DNA of 48,462 nt from an uncultured Bradyrhizobium sp. (GTDB lineage Bacteria > Pseudomonadota > Alphaproteobacteria > Rhizobiales > Xanthobacteraceae). The stretch spans positions 1-48,462 of the forward strand of contig NZ_CAKZHY010000079.1 of NCBI RefSeq assembly GCF_936928535.1. Direction: 5' to 3'. How positions within the stretch are numbered: position 1 is the stretch's first letter; each line of letters begins with the position of its first letter. Positions 14,960-24,210 of this stretch are shown here, piece by piece. Position numbers and translations under genes: made by a program. The notes beneath the pieces were generated by a model that saw nothing but the letters and a program-made list of their open reading frames with translations, made no database searches and was not told the origin of the DNA.

Positions 14960-17029
14960 ATGGTTCACGATTCCCCCGACAAGCCGGGCGAGGCAGGCGC
15001 GCGCAAAGCGCGGCAAGCCGCGACCGACGCCCCGCCCCAAGACACGGCGCCGCCCGACCTCGATCCCGCCACCAGCGGCGGCGACGACGAGGACGATGCG
15101 CGGCTGCCTGACATTCTGGAAGAGAGCGGCGCGATCGGCGACGAACCGCTGGCGTCAGGCCACGAGGCGATCGAGCGCGCCGTCCGGCTCGCGCCCACCT
15201 CGCCCGGCGTCTACCGCATGCTCAGCGCGAATGCCGACGTGCTCTATGTCGGCAAGGCCAAGAACGTCAAAAAGCGCCTGTCCAATTATGCGCGCCAGAG
15301 CGCACCGCTGCCGGCGCGCATCCTGCGCATGATCGCCGCCACGGTGACCGTGGAGATCGTCTCGACCACGACCGAGACCGAGGCCCTGCTGCTGGAAGCC
15401 AATTTGATCAAGCAGCTGCGGCCGCGCTTCAACGTGCAGCTGCGCGACGACAAGTCTTTTCCCTATATCCTGATCACCGGCGACCATTGGGCGCCGCAGA
15501 TCCTGAAGCATCGCGGCGCGCAGACCCGGCAGGGGCGCTATTTCGGTCCCTTCGCCTCCGCCGGCGCGGTCAATCGCACGATCACCGCACTTCAGCGCGC
15601 GTTCCTGATTCGCTCCTGCACGGATTCCTTCTTCGAGAGCCGCACCAGGCCCTGCCTGCTCTACCAGATCCGCCGCTGCGCCGGTCCCTGCACCCGCGAG
15701 ATCGACTTCGGCGGTTATACGACGCTGGTGCGCGAAGCGACCGACTTCCTCTCCGGCAAGAGCCAGGCGGTGAAGCAGGAGCTTGCCGCCGAGATGGAGA
15801 AAGCCTCCGGCGAACTCGAGTTCGAGAGCGCGGCGCTCTACCGCGACCGCCTCGCCGCGCTGTCGGCGATCCAGTCGCAGCAGGGCATCAATCCGCGCAC
15901 GGTGGAAGAGGCCGACGTGTTCGCCATCCATCAGGAGGGCGGCTTCTCATGCGTCGAAGTGTTCTTCTTCCGCACCGGCCAAAACTGGGGCAACCGCGCT
16001 TATTTTCCGCGTGCCGAGAAGACCTATACGCCTGAGGAGGTGCTCGGGTCCTTCCTCGCCCAGTTCTACGACGACAAGCCGCCGCCGAAGACCATCCTGC
16101 TCTCGCACGAGATCGAGGAAACCGACCTGCTCGCCAACGCGCTGTCGATCAAGGCCGGCCACAAGGTCGAGGTCATCGCGCCCAAGCGCGGCGAGAAGAA
16201 GGAGCTCGTCACCCACGCGCTGACCAACGCGCGCGAGGCGCTCGGCCGCAAGCTCGCGGATACGGCAACCCAGAGCCGCCTACTCGATGCCATGTCCGCG
16301 ACGCTCAACCTGCCACATGCGCCCAAGCGCATCGAGGTTTACGACAACAGCCACATCCAGGGCACTAATGCAGTCGGCGCCATGATCGTGGCCGGCCCCG
16401 ACGGTTTCGTGAAAAACCAATACCGCAAGTTCAACATCAAGTCGGAAGGGATCACGCCGGGTGACGACTTCGCCATGATGCGCGAGGTGCTCGAGCGCCG
16501 CTTCAAGCGCCTGATCAACCCGCCGGACGAGAGCGCGACCAAGGACAGCAAGGCCAAGGACGACGACTTCCCGCAATGGCCTGACCTCGTGATCATCGAC
16601 GGCGGCCGCGGCCAGCTCAACGCCGTCCGGGAGATCTTTGCCAATCTCGGCCTGACCCAGGTCTCGTTGATGTCGGTCGCCAAGGGCCCGGACCGGGACG
16701 CCGGCCGCGAGACCCTGTTCATGCCGGAGCGCGAGGCGATCAAGCTGGAGCCGCGCGACCCCGTGCTTTATTTCATCCAGCGCCTGCGGGACGAGGCCCA
16801 CCGCTTCGTGATCGGCTCGCACCGCAAGCTGCGCAAGAAGGACATCCGCGAGGCCGGTTTGCAGGAGATTCCGGGCATCGGCCCGTCACGCAAACGTGCC
16901 TTGCTGCATCATTTCGGAACCCTGAAGGAGATCGAACGGGCCTCGATCGCCGATCTCGGCAAGGTTCCTGGCGTGAGCGCCGAGAGCGCCCGCAGGATAT
17001 TCGACTATTTCCATCCCCAGCCGGGGTGA
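14960..17029 (+). CDS. uvrC: UvrABC excinuclease subunit C
   Basis: UvrC makes both incisions around DNA lesions in nucleotide excision repair. The 689-residue protein has an unusual hydrophilic N-terminal extension of about 70 residues. The GIY-YIG nuclease follows (SPGVYRMLS ... [14 protein letters not shown]). Then come the cysteine-rich segment around RRCAGPC, the UVR motif (about residues 273-300), the RNase H-like second nuclease starting [11 protein letters not shown] with [12 protein letters not shown], and tandem helix-hairpin-helix motifs ([28 protein letters not shown]). All expected domains are present. It is followed 93 bases later by pgsA. Confidence 0.97.
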   Translation: MVHDSPDKPGEAGARKARQAATDAPPQDTAPPDLDPATSGGDDEDDARLPDILEESGAIGDEPLASGHEAIERAVRLAPTSPGVYRMLSANADVLYVGKAKNVKKRLSNYARQSAPLPARILRMIAATVTVEIVSTTTETEALLLEANLIKQLRPRFNVQLRDDKSFPYILITGDHWAPQILKHRGAQTRQGRYFGPFASAGAVNRTITALQRAFLIRSCTDSFFESRTRPCLLYQIRRCAGPCTREIDFGGYTTLVREATDFLSGKSQAVKQELAAEMEKASGELEFESAALYRDRLAALSAIQSQQGINPRTVEEADVFAIHQEGGFSCVEVFFFRTGQNWGNRAYFPRAEKTYTPEEVLGSFLAQFYDDKPPPKTILLSHEIEETDLLANALSIKAGHKVEVIAPKRGEKKELVTHALTNAREALGRKLADTATQSRLLDAMSATLNLPHAPKRIEVYDNSHIQGTNAVGAMIVAGPDGFVKNQYRKFNIKSEGITPGDDFAMMREVLERRFKRLINPPDESATKDSKAKDDDFPQWPDLVIIDGGRGQLNAVREIFANLGLTQVSLMSVAKGPDRDAGRETLFMPEREAIKLEPRDPVLYFIQRLRDEAHRFVIGSHRKLRKKDIREAGLQEIPGIGPSRKRALLHHFGTLKEIERASIADLGKVPGVSAESARRIFDYFHPQPG

Positions 17030-17122
17030 ACTAAAGGGGCGGTAGTCATATGGTCGTCGCATCCTGTACCCCAATGGGGGCGGACGGTTGACCTTCAGGC
17101 TCGAGCGGTATTGGTAGGACGG

Positions 17123-17740
17123 ATGAACATCGCCACGACACGAGGGACGACGAGCCGCGCGATGTCCCTCCCGAACATCCTGACCTATGGCCGGATCGCT
17201 GCGATCCCGGTCGTGGTCGGATGCATCTATGCGCAGTCGATCATGGACTATCCGTTGTGGCTGCGCTGGGTCGCGGTCGCGATTTTCATTGGCGCTGCGG
17301 TAACGGATTATCTCGACGGCTATTACGCCCGCATCTGGAATCAGCAATCGGCGTTCGGCCGGATGCTCGACCCGATCGCCGACAAGCTGCTGGTCGCCTC
17401 CTGCCTGCTGATGCTGGCTGCCGACGGCATCATCCATGGCTGGTCGCTCTGGGCCGCCATCGTGATCCTGTGCCGCGAGATCCTGGTTTCGGGCCTGCGC
17501 GAATATCTGGCGGCGCTGCGCGTCAGCGTGCCGGTGACCAAGCTCGCCAAGTGGAAGACCACGGTTCAGCTCGTCGCCATCGGCTTCCTGCTCGCCGGTC
17601 CCGCCGGTGACGAGGTCGTCCCCATGGTCTCGCTGATCGGCCTTGTCCTGCTGTGGGCGTCGGCGATCCTGACCATGTACACCGGCTACGACTATTTCCG
17701 CGCCGGCATCCACCACCTCATCAAGGAGGATGAGGGATGA
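17123..17740 (+). CDS. pgsA: CDP-diacylglycerol-glycerol-3-phosphate 3-phosphatidyltransferase
   Basis: PgsA makes phosphatidylglycerol phosphate, the committed step to phosphatidylglycerol, in the inner membrane. The 205-residue protein has several transmembrane helices and the CDP-alcohol phosphatidyltransferase signature, D-G-x2-A-R-x8-G-x3-D-x3-D, seen as LDGYYARIW ... GRMLDPIADK. The ATG at 17123 is used because it has AGGAC before it; a TTG at 17111 is unlikely. Its ATGA stop/start overlap with moaD shows translational coupling. The pgsA-moaD-moaE order is common in alphaproteobacteria. Confidence 0.95.
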   Translation: MNIATTRGTTSRAMSLPNILTYGRIAAIPVVVGCIYAQSIMDYPLWLRWVAVAIFIGAAVTDYLDGYYARIWNQQSAFGRMLDPIADKLLVASCLLMLAADGIIHGWSLWAAIVILCREILVSGLREYLAALRVSVPVTKLAKWKTTVQLVAIGFLLAGPAGDEVVPMVSLIGLVLLWASAILTMYTGYDYFRAGIHHLIKEDEG

Positions 17741-17988
17741 AGGTGAAGTATTTCGCCTGGGTGCGCGAGCGCGTCGGCAAGGCCGAGGAAATCATCGAGC
17801 CGCCCGCGACCGTGCGCACCGTCGAGGAGCTGATCGCCTGGTTGTCCGCCAGAAGCGAGGCCTATGCGTATGCGTTCGAGAAGCCGAAGGTGATCCGCAC
17901 TGCGATCGACCACGCCCATGTCAAGGCGGACGCTGCGATCGCCGGCGCCCGCGAGATCGCGTTCTTCCCGCCGATGACCGGCGGTTAG
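17737..17988 (+). CDS. moaD: Molybdopterin synthase small subunit
   Basis: MoaD is the ubiquitin-like sulfur carrier of molybdopterin synthase. The 83-residue protein ends with Gly-Gly (PPMTGG), the site that is adenylated and thiocarboxylated. It begins with the typical MKVKYFAWVRERVG strand. The start codon overlaps the pgsA stop by four bases, and moaE follows three bases after the stop. The synthase converts cyclic pyranopterin monophosphate to molybdopterin. Confidence 0.95.
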   Translation: MKVKYFAWVRERVGKAEEIIEPPATVRTVEELIAWLSARSEAYAYAFEKPKVIRTAIDHAHVKADAAIAGAREIAFFPPMTGG

Positions 17989-17991
17989 GCC

Positions 17992-18474
17992 ATGATCTCC
18001 CCTGTCACCACCTGCCCCGTCGCCATCCGCATCCAGGAAGACGATTTCGACATCGCGCGCGAGATCGCGGTCCTGACCAAGGGCCGCACCGATATCGGCG
18101 CCGTCGTCAGCTTCTCCGGCATCTGCCGCGCCGACGAGGATAGCTCTGATATCGCAGCGCTCACGCTCGAACATTATCCCGGGATGGCCGAGGAAGAGAT
18201 CAAGCGCCATGTCGACGAGGCCATGTCGCGCTGGCCGCTGAGTGGCGTCACGGTCATCCATCGCGTCGGGCGGTTCGAGCCCGGCCAGAACATCGTTCTG
18301 GTGCTCACCGCCTCGCAGCACCGCCGCGGCGCGTTCGAGGCGGGCGAATTCTTGATGGATTATCTCAAGACCAGCGCCCCTTTCTGGAAGAAAGAAGAGA
18401 GCGCCACCGGCACCGGCTGGGTCGAGGCCCACGCCCGTGACGACGAGGCCGCCGCACGCTGGACCAAATCCTGA
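17992..18474 (+). CDS. moaE: Molybdopterin synthase catalytic subunit
   Basis: MoaE is the large subunit of molybdopterin synthase and receives sulfur from MoaD. The 160-residue protein has the conserved IGAVVSFSGICR strand, ALTLEHYPGMAEEEI, VTVIHRVGRFEPGQNIVLV and the active-site SQHRRGAFEAGEFLMDYLKTSAPFWKKE region with the catalytic lysines. It starts three bases after moaD and its stop shares one base with the prmB start. The molybdenum cofactor would serve enzymes encoded elsewhere, such as nitrate reductase. Confidence 0.96.
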   Translation: MISPVTTCPVAIRIQEDDFDIAREIAVLTKGRTDIGAVVSFSGICRADEDSSDIAALTLEHYPGMAEEEIKRHVDEAMSRWPLSGVTVIHRVGRFEPGQNIVLVLTASQHRRGAFEAGEFLMDYLKTSAPFWKKEESATGTGWVEAHARDDEAAARWTKS

Positions 18475-19433
18475 TGGCAAAAGCATCCAAGACGCCTGCG
18501 CGCGGCCGCGCCGCGCCGAAACTCGCGAAGGTCGGCCGCGGCGAGCTGCTCACGCTGATCGATTTCGTCCGCTATGCGGTGAGCCGCTTCAATGAAGCGA
18601 AGCTCACCTTCGCCCATGGTACGACCGATCCGGTCGCCGAAGCCGCCTTCCTGGTCTGCGAGGCCCTGCATCTGCATCCCGACCAGTTCGAGAGCTTTGC
18701 TCACGCGCGCGTCACGGCGGCGGAAGCCAAGACCCTGCTCGACCTGATCCATCGGCGCGTCACGACGCGCAAACCCGCCGCCTATCTGGTCAACAAGATC
18801 TACATGCGCGGCCTGCCCTTCTATGTCGACGAGCGCGTCATCGTGCCACGCTCCTTCATCGGCGAGCTCCTGGATTCGCATTTCGGCGGCGACGGCGAGG
18901 CCGGATCGCTGATCGACGACCCCACGTCCGTCGCGCGCGTGCTCGACCTCTGCACGGGATCGGGATGTCTCGCCATCCTCGCGGCGTATCACTTCCCGAA
19001 CGCTGTGGTTGATGCCGTCGACATCTCCAAGGGGGCGCTTGAAGTCGCTGCGCGCAATGTCAGCGAGCACGGGCTGGATGAACGGATTACGCTCCACCGC
19101 GGTGACCTGTTCGCACCGCTCGGCGACGTCAAATACGATCTGATCATCACCAACCCGCCTTACGTCGACGCCGAAGGCATGGCGGCGCTGCCGCCGGAAT
19201 GCCGGGCCGAGCCGAAGATTGCCTTTGACGGCGGCGCCGACGGTCTCGACGTGGTCCGCCGCATCCTGCGCGACGCACCCGATCATTTGACGCCGGACGG
19301 CGGCTTGATCTGCGAGATCGGCCGCGGCCGGGAGCTGGTCGACGAGGCTTTTCCGGAACTGCCCCTTCTCTGGCTCGACACCGAGGACTCCGAGGGCGAG
19401 GTGTTCTGGGTCGCGGCCGCCGATCTCGGCTGA
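18474..19433 (+). CDS. prmB: 50S ribosomal protein L3 glutamine methyltransferase
   Basis: PrmB N5-methylates a glutamine of ribosomal protein L3. The 319-residue protein has the SAM-binding motif LDLCTGSGCLAILAA and the NPPY motif of glutamine methyltransferases (ITNPPYVDAEGMAALP). The longer N-terminal helical domain separates PrmB from PrmC, which acts on release factors. It is translationally coupled to moaE by a one-base TGATG overlap. A lysine/arginine-rich N-terminus of about 20 residues precedes the folded part. Confidence 0.94.
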   Translation: MAKASKTPARGRAAPKLAKVGRGELLTLIDFVRYAVSRFNEAKLTFAHGTTDPVAEAAFLVCEALHLHPDQFESFAHARVTAAEAKTLLDLIHRRVTTRKPAAYLVNKIYMRGLPFYVDERVIVPRSFIGELLDSHFGGDGEAGSLIDDPTSVARVLDLCTGSGCLAILAAYHFPNAVVDAVDISKGALEVAARNVSEHGLDERITLHRGDLFAPLGDVKYDLIITNPPYVDAEGMAALPPECRAEPKIAFDGGADGLDVVRRILRDAPDHLTPDGGLICEIGRGRELVDEAFPELPLLWLDTEDSEGEVFWVAAADLG

Positions 19434-19511
19434 TCGAGCGCGCGCAGCGGAACAAGTCAAATTCGGCCACGTTCATCCCCGACGAATGTTTCGTTCTCGG
19501 AGGATGTCCAC

Positions 19512-20099
19512 ATGCTCGCGCCATCGGGCGAATTGCTGCGCGCCGGCATGGCGCTGAAACTCAACCATCTCAAGCGTGCCGCCCAGTCTTACCTGCGTGA
19601 TCGCGCCAATCAGACCACCGGACGGGTGACCTCCTATGCGGTCGCCGCGGGATTGTTCGCGGTATCAGGGCTTTTTGTGATCGCAGCCTGTTTCGTCGGA
19701 CTGATCGCCCTCTACCGCTGGGTCGCAATCACCCATGGACAGTTCTGGGGCTTCGGCGCCGTCGCAGGCGTGCTGCTCATCCTGGCCGCGGGCTGCGCCG
19801 GGGTGGCGATGGCGCAAACGAAGCGTCAGACCAGGCCGATCGTGCCGCTCACCAGCCGGATGCGCGTTGCAATCGCCACGCCGCGGATCCCGCGCGGAAC
19901 GGTCAAGCAGGCGGTGAAAGAGGTCGCGACGACGATTCCGCTGGTGCCGCTCGCGCCGGGCGAACGCAGCCGTGGCGGCAAGGCTTGGCCCATTCGCTCC
20001 AATCGCCCCGTGCAGCTTGGCCTGATGCTCGCGGCAGTTGGGCTGGCGGGGTTCACTGCGGCGCGGCGAAGGCGTCTCAGCCAAAGATTAGACGCCTGA
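19512..20099 (+). CDS. Membrane protein, holin-like (YqjE/DUF1469-like)
   Basis: This 195-residue protein has two close transmembrane helices at about 44-67 and 78-101 and a short third hydrophobic segment near 172-186, followed by an arginine-rich tail (TAARRRRLSQ). The twin-helix pattern after an amphipathic N-terminus is like the YqjE or actinobacterial holin-3 family, but the assignment is weak. A GGAGG sequence lies eight bases before the ATG. The YihY gene starts one base after its stop, so they should be an operon and may act together in the envelope. Confidence 0.75.
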   Translation: MLAPSGELLRAGMALKLNHLKRAAQSYLRDRANQTTGRVTSYAVAAGLFAVSGLFVIAACFVGLIALYRWVAITHGQFWGFGAVAGVLLILAAGCAGVAMAQTKRQTRPIVPLTSRMRVAIATPRIPRGTVKQAVKEVATTIPLVPLAPGERSRGGKAWPIRSNRPVQLGLMLAAVGLAGFTAARRRRLSQRLDA

Positions 20100-20100
20100 C

Positions 20101-21231
20101 ATGCTGGCGCGGCGTTCCGAGCGGGTCGACTCCTGGCTGCTGGTGGCGGCAACCGCTGTCTTCGTGCTGACCGCGGAGCGTTACTTGCAGGAGTCCGGTG
20201 TGATCCCGTCGGGACCTCCGCTGGACCGCCGTAACAGCGAAGCGAATTCACCCGAGACAAATCCGGCGCGCGCGGCCACGCAGCCCGGACACGGCCGCGG
20301 CGCAAAAAGCCCGTTCGAGATCCCCTGGAGCGGCTGGAAGGATATCTTCTGGCGCACCTATCAGCGCATCGACGATGATCGCCTGCTCGCAACCGCAGGC
20401 GGCGTCGTGTTCTTCGGGCTGCTCGCGATCTTTCCCGCCGTGACCGCACTGGTGTCGTCCTATGGCCTGTTCGCCGATCCATCGACCATCAGTGCCAATC
20501 TGCAGACACTTGCCTCGATGCTGCCCGCGGGCTCGTTCCAGATCGTCGAGGATCAGGTCGCGCGCGTGGTATCGCACGGCAACACGACGCTCGGGGTCAC
20601 CTTCCTGCTCGGGCTTCTGCTTGCAATCTGGAGCGCCAATGCCGGCGTCAAGGCAATCTTCGACGCGCTCAACGTTGCCTATGAGGAACGCGAGAAGCGC
20701 AGCTTCGTCCGACTGAACCTGGTGTCGCTGGCCTTCACGGTCGGCGGCATCGTGGCGTTGCTGCTGATGGTCGGCGCCGTGGTCGCCTTTCCGCTCGCGC
20801 TCGACCATCTCGGCATGGCCCCCGAGAGCAAGCTGATCGTGGCGCTGGCCCGATGGCCGCTGCTGTTCCTGATTCTGCTGGTCGCGCTCGCCATCCTCTA
20901 CCGCTTCGCGCCCAGCCGCGACGCGCCGCGCTGGCAATGGCTGAGCCTCGGTGCAGTGGCCGCCGCCCTGCTCTGGATCGCCGGCTCGGCGCTCCTGTCC
21001 TGGTACCTTTCGGAATTCGCCAACTACAACGCCACCTACGGCTCGCTCGGTGCCGCGGTCGGCTTGATGACGTGGATGTGGATGTCGGCGATCGTCGTCA
21101 TGTTCGGGGCCGAGCTGAACTCGGAGATCGAACGGCAGACCTTGCGCGACACCACCACGGGACAGCCGAGGCCCCTTGGCAGCCGCAAGGCCGTTTCGGC
21201 CGACACGGTCGGCGCCGCCGCGCCTGCCTGA
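20101..21231 (+). CDS. YihY/BrkB family inner-membrane protein
   Basis: This 376-residue polytopic protein belongs to the YihY (BrkB-like, once called RNase BN) family. The conserved domain starts at about residue 80 with WKDIFWRTYQRIDDDRLLATAGGVVFFGLLAIFPAV and has about six transmembrane helices. They include LLGLLLAIWSANAGVKAIFDALNVAYEE and a late YNATYGSLGAAVGLMTWMWMSA motif, both typical. An N-terminal segment with one extra hydrophobic stretch and a proline- and glycine-rich linker precedes it. The molecular function of the family is unknown. The gene is coupled to the holin-like gene. Confidence 0.9.
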   Translation: MLARRSERVDSWLLVAATAVFVLTAERYLQESGVIPSGPPLDRRNSEANSPETNPARAATQPGHGRGAKSPFEIPWSGWKDIFWRTYQRIDDDRLLATAGGVVFFGLLAIFPAVTALVSSYGLFADPSTISANLQTLASMLPAGSFQIVEDQVARVVSHGNTTLGVTFLLGLLLAIWSANAGVKAIFDALNVAYEEREKRSFVRLNLVSLAFTVGGIVALLLMVGAVVAFPLALDHLGMAPESKLIVALARWPLLFLILLVALAILYRFAPSRDAPRWQWLSLGAVAAALLWIAGSALLSWYLSEFANYNATYGSLGAAVGLMTWMWMSAIVVMFGAELNSEIERQTLRDTTTGQPRPLGSRKAVSADTVGAAAPA

Positions 21232-21381
21232 CTGCTCGCGCGCCGGCGCACCGCTATCCCCTCGAATCAACAATGATGTTAGGATCACGCATGCTTGGGG
21301 AGCATGAGGCGTGACGGGTGCGAATTGCTGCCCGTGTTTTCCCGGGGTGAGGCAGTCAGCTCTTGAGGCGTAACGCGCGGC

Positions 21382-22875
21382 ATGATTCGCATTTCGACGA
21401 TCTTCATCGCCATCTGCATGGTTCTGGTCGCGGCATCGCTCGGGCTCGTGCTCTATTCGGTCGCCGGCATCAACGGAACCGAATCCGCGATCGTCGCGCT
21501 GACCGCGCTGACCTTCCTGATCCTCTACAATGCGGTCTCGATGCGGCTGCGCGACCGCAGCGACGTCGGCGGCCAGATCGCCGACCTGTCGCGCGGCACT
21601 GCCGACCTCGCCCGCCAGGTGGCCGAGTTCGGGCGCCGGCTCGCTGCGATCGAAGGCCGCATCGCCTCGTCCAACTCGGCCAATTCCGATCGCGTCCAGT
21701 CGGTGGTCGGCGAGATCAACGAACTCGGCGGGCTGGTCAGGCAGCTTGCTGCCACGGTGTCGACCCATGAGGATATGCTGGCCGGTCAGGCGCCGGCCCC
21801 CGCTCCGGCCGCAAAGCCGGTGCCGGACGCGCCTCTCGACTTGATCGCGTCCTTCGATGAGCGGCCGGCCGCTCCTCCGCCGCTCCCTGCTGCGCCGCCG
21901 CGGCCGACGCCGCCGGTGGCGCCGCCCCAGACCGGCAGTGCCGTTCACGCCGCCAACGGCCGCAACCAGACCCAGATGCTGGCGACGCTGCGTAGCGCCA
22001 TCGACGACAACCGCATCGACATCTTCCTTCAGCCGATGGTCACGCTGCCGCAGCGCAAGGTCCGGTTCTACGAAGCCGTGACCCGGGTGCGCGACGAGCG
22101 CGACCAGCTGATTGCCGCCGAGGAGTTCATCAGCATCGCCGAGGCCTCCGGGTTGATCGGGCGGATCGATAACATGGTGTTGCTGCGCTGCGTCCAGGTG
22201 CTGCGCCGCCTGATGGTCAGCAACAAGGATGTCGGCGTGTTCTGCAACGTCGCGGCTTCGACGCTCGGCAATTCCACCACCTTCGCACAATGCCTCGACT
22301 TCCTCGAGGCCAACCGCGCGCTGGCGCCGTCTCTGGTGCTGGAGTTCAAGCAGTCGACCTTCCGCGCGCTCGGTCCGGCCGAGACGGAAAATCTGGCGGC
22401 GCTCGCGCAGCGCGGCTTCCGCTTCTCGATGGACCATGTCACGGACCTCAGGATCGAACCGCGCGAACTCGCCGATCGCGGCGTACGCTTCATCAAGGTT
22501 CCGGCGTCACTCCTGCTCGACCCGAAGCAGGCCTCGACCTCGGACATTCACCCTTCCGATCTGTCCGACTTGCTCGGCCGCTTCGGCATCGACCTGATCG
22601 CGGAGCGGATCGAGGGTGAGCGCGCAGTGGTCGATTTGCTCGACTATGACGTGCGGTTCGGCCAGGGCTTTCTGTTCGCGCCGCCCCGGCCATTGCGGCC
22701 CGAGGGGGCATCTGCTACCGGCGGGGCCTCGCCGAACCAGGCGCAAGACATTCAGGGATCCAATGGCCCCGGTACAGCAAGCCAAGCCACGACATCAGGC
22801 GCGACATCAGCTGCGCCGCCTGCCGCCCCGTCGCAGCGCATCACCGGCAACGCGGCGCTCGCGCGCCGCATCTGA
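21382..22875 (+). CDS. TipF-like degenerate EAL domain protein
   Basis: This 497-residue protein has two N-terminal transmembrane helices (about 4-27 and 36-52), a coiled coil (about 57-135) and an Ala/Pro-rich linker (about 136-195). An EAL domain covers about 196-430, followed by a low-complexity tail. This order is that of Caulobacter TipF, a c-di-GMP receptor that positions the flagellum. The EAL motifs are altered. EAL reads EAV. The metal-binding Asp-Asp pair reads Met-Asp (FSMDHVTD). The LKID segment reads IKVP, while the key Glu residues in LVLEF and IAERIE remain. It probably binds rather than degrades c-di-GMP. Confidence 0.85.
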   Translation: MIRISTIFIAICMVLVAASLGLVLYSVAGINGTESAIVALTALTFLILYNAVSMRLRDRSDVGGQIADLSRGTADLARQVAEFGRRLAAIEGRIASSNSANSDRVQSVVGEINELGGLVRQLAATVSTHEDMLAGQAPAPAPAAKPVPDAPLDLIASFDERPAAPPPLPAAPPRPTPPVAPPQTGSAVHAANGRNQTQMLATLRSAIDDNRIDIFLQPMVTLPQRKVRFYEAVTRVRDERDQLIAAEEFISIAEASGLIGRIDNMVLLRCVQVLRRLMVSNKDVGVFCNVAASTLGNSTTFAQCLDFLEANRALAPSLVLEFKQSTFRALGPAETENLAALAQRGFRFSMDHVTDLRIEPRELADRGVRFIKVPASLLLDPKQASTSDIHPSDLSDLLGRFGIDLIAERIEGERAVVDLLDYDVRFGQGFLFAPPRPLRPEGASATGGASPNQAQDIQGSNGPGTASQATTSGATSAAPPAAPSQRITGNAALARRI

Positions 22876-22890
22876 TCGGCTGCGCGCCTC

Positions 22891-23745
22891 ATGACCACGC
22901 TGCATTTTGCCCAAAGCCTGCGCGAGCTCGTGGGGGGAGTTGATGTCGTGCTCAGCGACATCTGGGGCGTAGTGCATAACGGCCTGGAATCTTTCCCCGA
23001 GGCCTGCGAGGCGCTGCACACCTACCGCAGTCATGGCGGTACGGTGATCCTGATCACCAATGCGCCGCGCCCGGCCGACTCCGTGCAGCGGCAGTTGCGC
23101 AAGCTCGGCGTTGCCGACGAAACCTACGACGCCATCGTCTCCTCCGGCGATCTGACGCGGCTCTATGTCGCCGAGCATCCCGGTCGGAAGATGTTCTGGC
23201 TCGGCCCCGAGCGCGACAACTCGATCTATCGCGGCCTCGATGCAACGACTGCGCCGCTGGAAGAGGCCGACTACATCGTCTGCACCGGCCTCTATGACGA
23301 CGAGACCGAAACCGCGGAAGACTATCGCGGCATGATGTTGAAAGCGCGCGAGCGCAAGCTGACGCTGGTCTGCGCCAACCCTGACATCGTAGTCGAGCGC
23401 GGCGACCGGTTGATCTATTGCGCCGGGGCGATTGCGGAGCTGTACCGCGAACTCGGCGGCGAGGTGATCTTCTACGGCAAGCCGCACCGGCCGATCTATG
23501 AGCGCGCGATGGCGCTCGCCGGCGAACGCCAGGGCCACCCGATCGACCGGAAAAAGGTGCTGGCGATCGGCGATTCCGTCCGCACCGATCTTACCGGCGC
23601 GCGCGAATTCGGCATCGATTGCCTGTTCGTCACCCGCGGCATCCATGCCGAGGAGTTCGAGGGCCTCGACCAGCTCGATCCGAAGTCGGTGATGGAATTG
23701 TTCGGCCACCCCCCGAAGGCGCTGATGCGCGAATTGAAGTGGTGA
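22891..23745 (+). CDS. HAD superfamily class IIA hydrolase (TIGR01459-like)
   Basis: This 284-residue HAD-fold protein is related to NagD-type phosphatases. Motif I reads LSDIWGVVHNG. The nucleophile Asp is present, but the second Asp of DxD is replaced by Trp, as seems usual for this subfamily, so ordinary phosphatase activity is doubtful. Motif II is LITNAPRP, the late lysine lies in FYGKPHRPIYE, and motif IV is AIGDSVRTDLTGA. The substrate is unknown. It starts 15 bases after the EAL gene stop, so they may be co-transcribed. Confidence 0.9.
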   Translation: MTTLHFAQSLRELVGGVDVVLSDIWGVVHNGLESFPEACEALHTYRSHGGTVILITNAPRPADSVQRQLRKLGVADETYDAIVSSGDLTRLYVAEHPGRKMFWLGPERDNSIYRGLDATTAPLEEADYIVCTGLYDDETETAEDYRGMMLKARERKLTLVCANPDIVVERGDRLIYCAGAIAELYRELGGEVIFYGKPHRPIYERAMALAGERQGHPIDRKKVLAIGDSVRTDLTGAREFGIDCLFVTRGIHAEEFEGLDQLDPKSVMELFGHPPKALMRELKW

Positions 23746-23758
23746 ACTCCGAAAAACA

Positions 23759-23787
23759 GAAAGCCCGGGACGAACGCCCGGGCTTTC
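23759..23787. terminator. Bidirectional terminator hairpin
   Basis: A perfect 11-bp stem (GAAAGCCCGGG / CCCGGGCTTTC, 7-base loop) lies between the converging HAD hydrolase and CheY-like genes. A-rich and T-rich arms on both sides fit termination in either direction. Confidence 0.88.
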
Positions 23788-23814
23788 CAAATTCGGCTGG
23801 TGGCTTGTTCGCGC

Positions 23815-24210
23815 TTACGCGCTCGCCATGTCCGGGAAGACCGCCTCGATCTTGGTCTTCAGCGTCGCCGCGTTGAACGGCTTGACGATGTAGTTGTTCA
23901 CGCCGGCCTTCTTGGCCGCGATCACGTTCTCGGTCTTCGATTCCGCCGTGATCATGATGAAGGGCGTGGTGGCGAGGTTCGGATCCGCGCGCACTTCACG
24001 GAGCAGGTCGTAACCCGTCATCGGCTCCATGTTCCAGTCGGAGATCACGAGCCCGTATTTCTTGCCGCGCATCTTGTTCAGCGCCGCCGAACCGTCGCTG
24101 GCATCATCGATATTATCGAAGCCAAGCTGCTTCAGCAGATTCCGAATGATACGGATCATGGTGCTGTAGTCATCCACCACCAAAACCGGCATCGACAAAT
24201 CAACCGCCAT
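23815..24210 (-). CDS. CheY-like single-domain response regulator
   Basis: This 131-residue receiver domain has no output domain. The acidic pair is in LVVDDYSTM, the phospho-acceptor Asp is in LVISDWNMEPMTG, Thr is in MITAESK, and Lys is in VKPFNAATLKTKI. The SDWNMP-like segment and FNAATLKTKI end are typical of chemotaxis CheY proteins, which bind the flagellar motor switch. No other chemotaxis genes lie in the window. A strong GGGGGAG precedes the ATG. A TTAA-N8-TTAA pair lies about 100 bases upstream (24305-24320). Confidence 0.92.
   Translation of the reverse strand: MAVDLSMPVLVVDDYSTMIRIIRNLLKQLGFDNIDDASDGSAALNKMRGKKYGLVISDWNMEPMTGYDLLREVRADPNLATTPFIMITAESKTENVIAAKKAGVNNYIVKPFNAATLKTKIEAVFPDMASA

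Noticed and set aside
20248..22437. A 729-codon open frame on the minus strand opposite the YihY and TipF-like genes
   Set aside because: Its product is rich in Arg, His, Gly and Gln without any recognisable domain, while both opposing genes have clear family motifs. High G+C DNA often leaves the antisense frame open.
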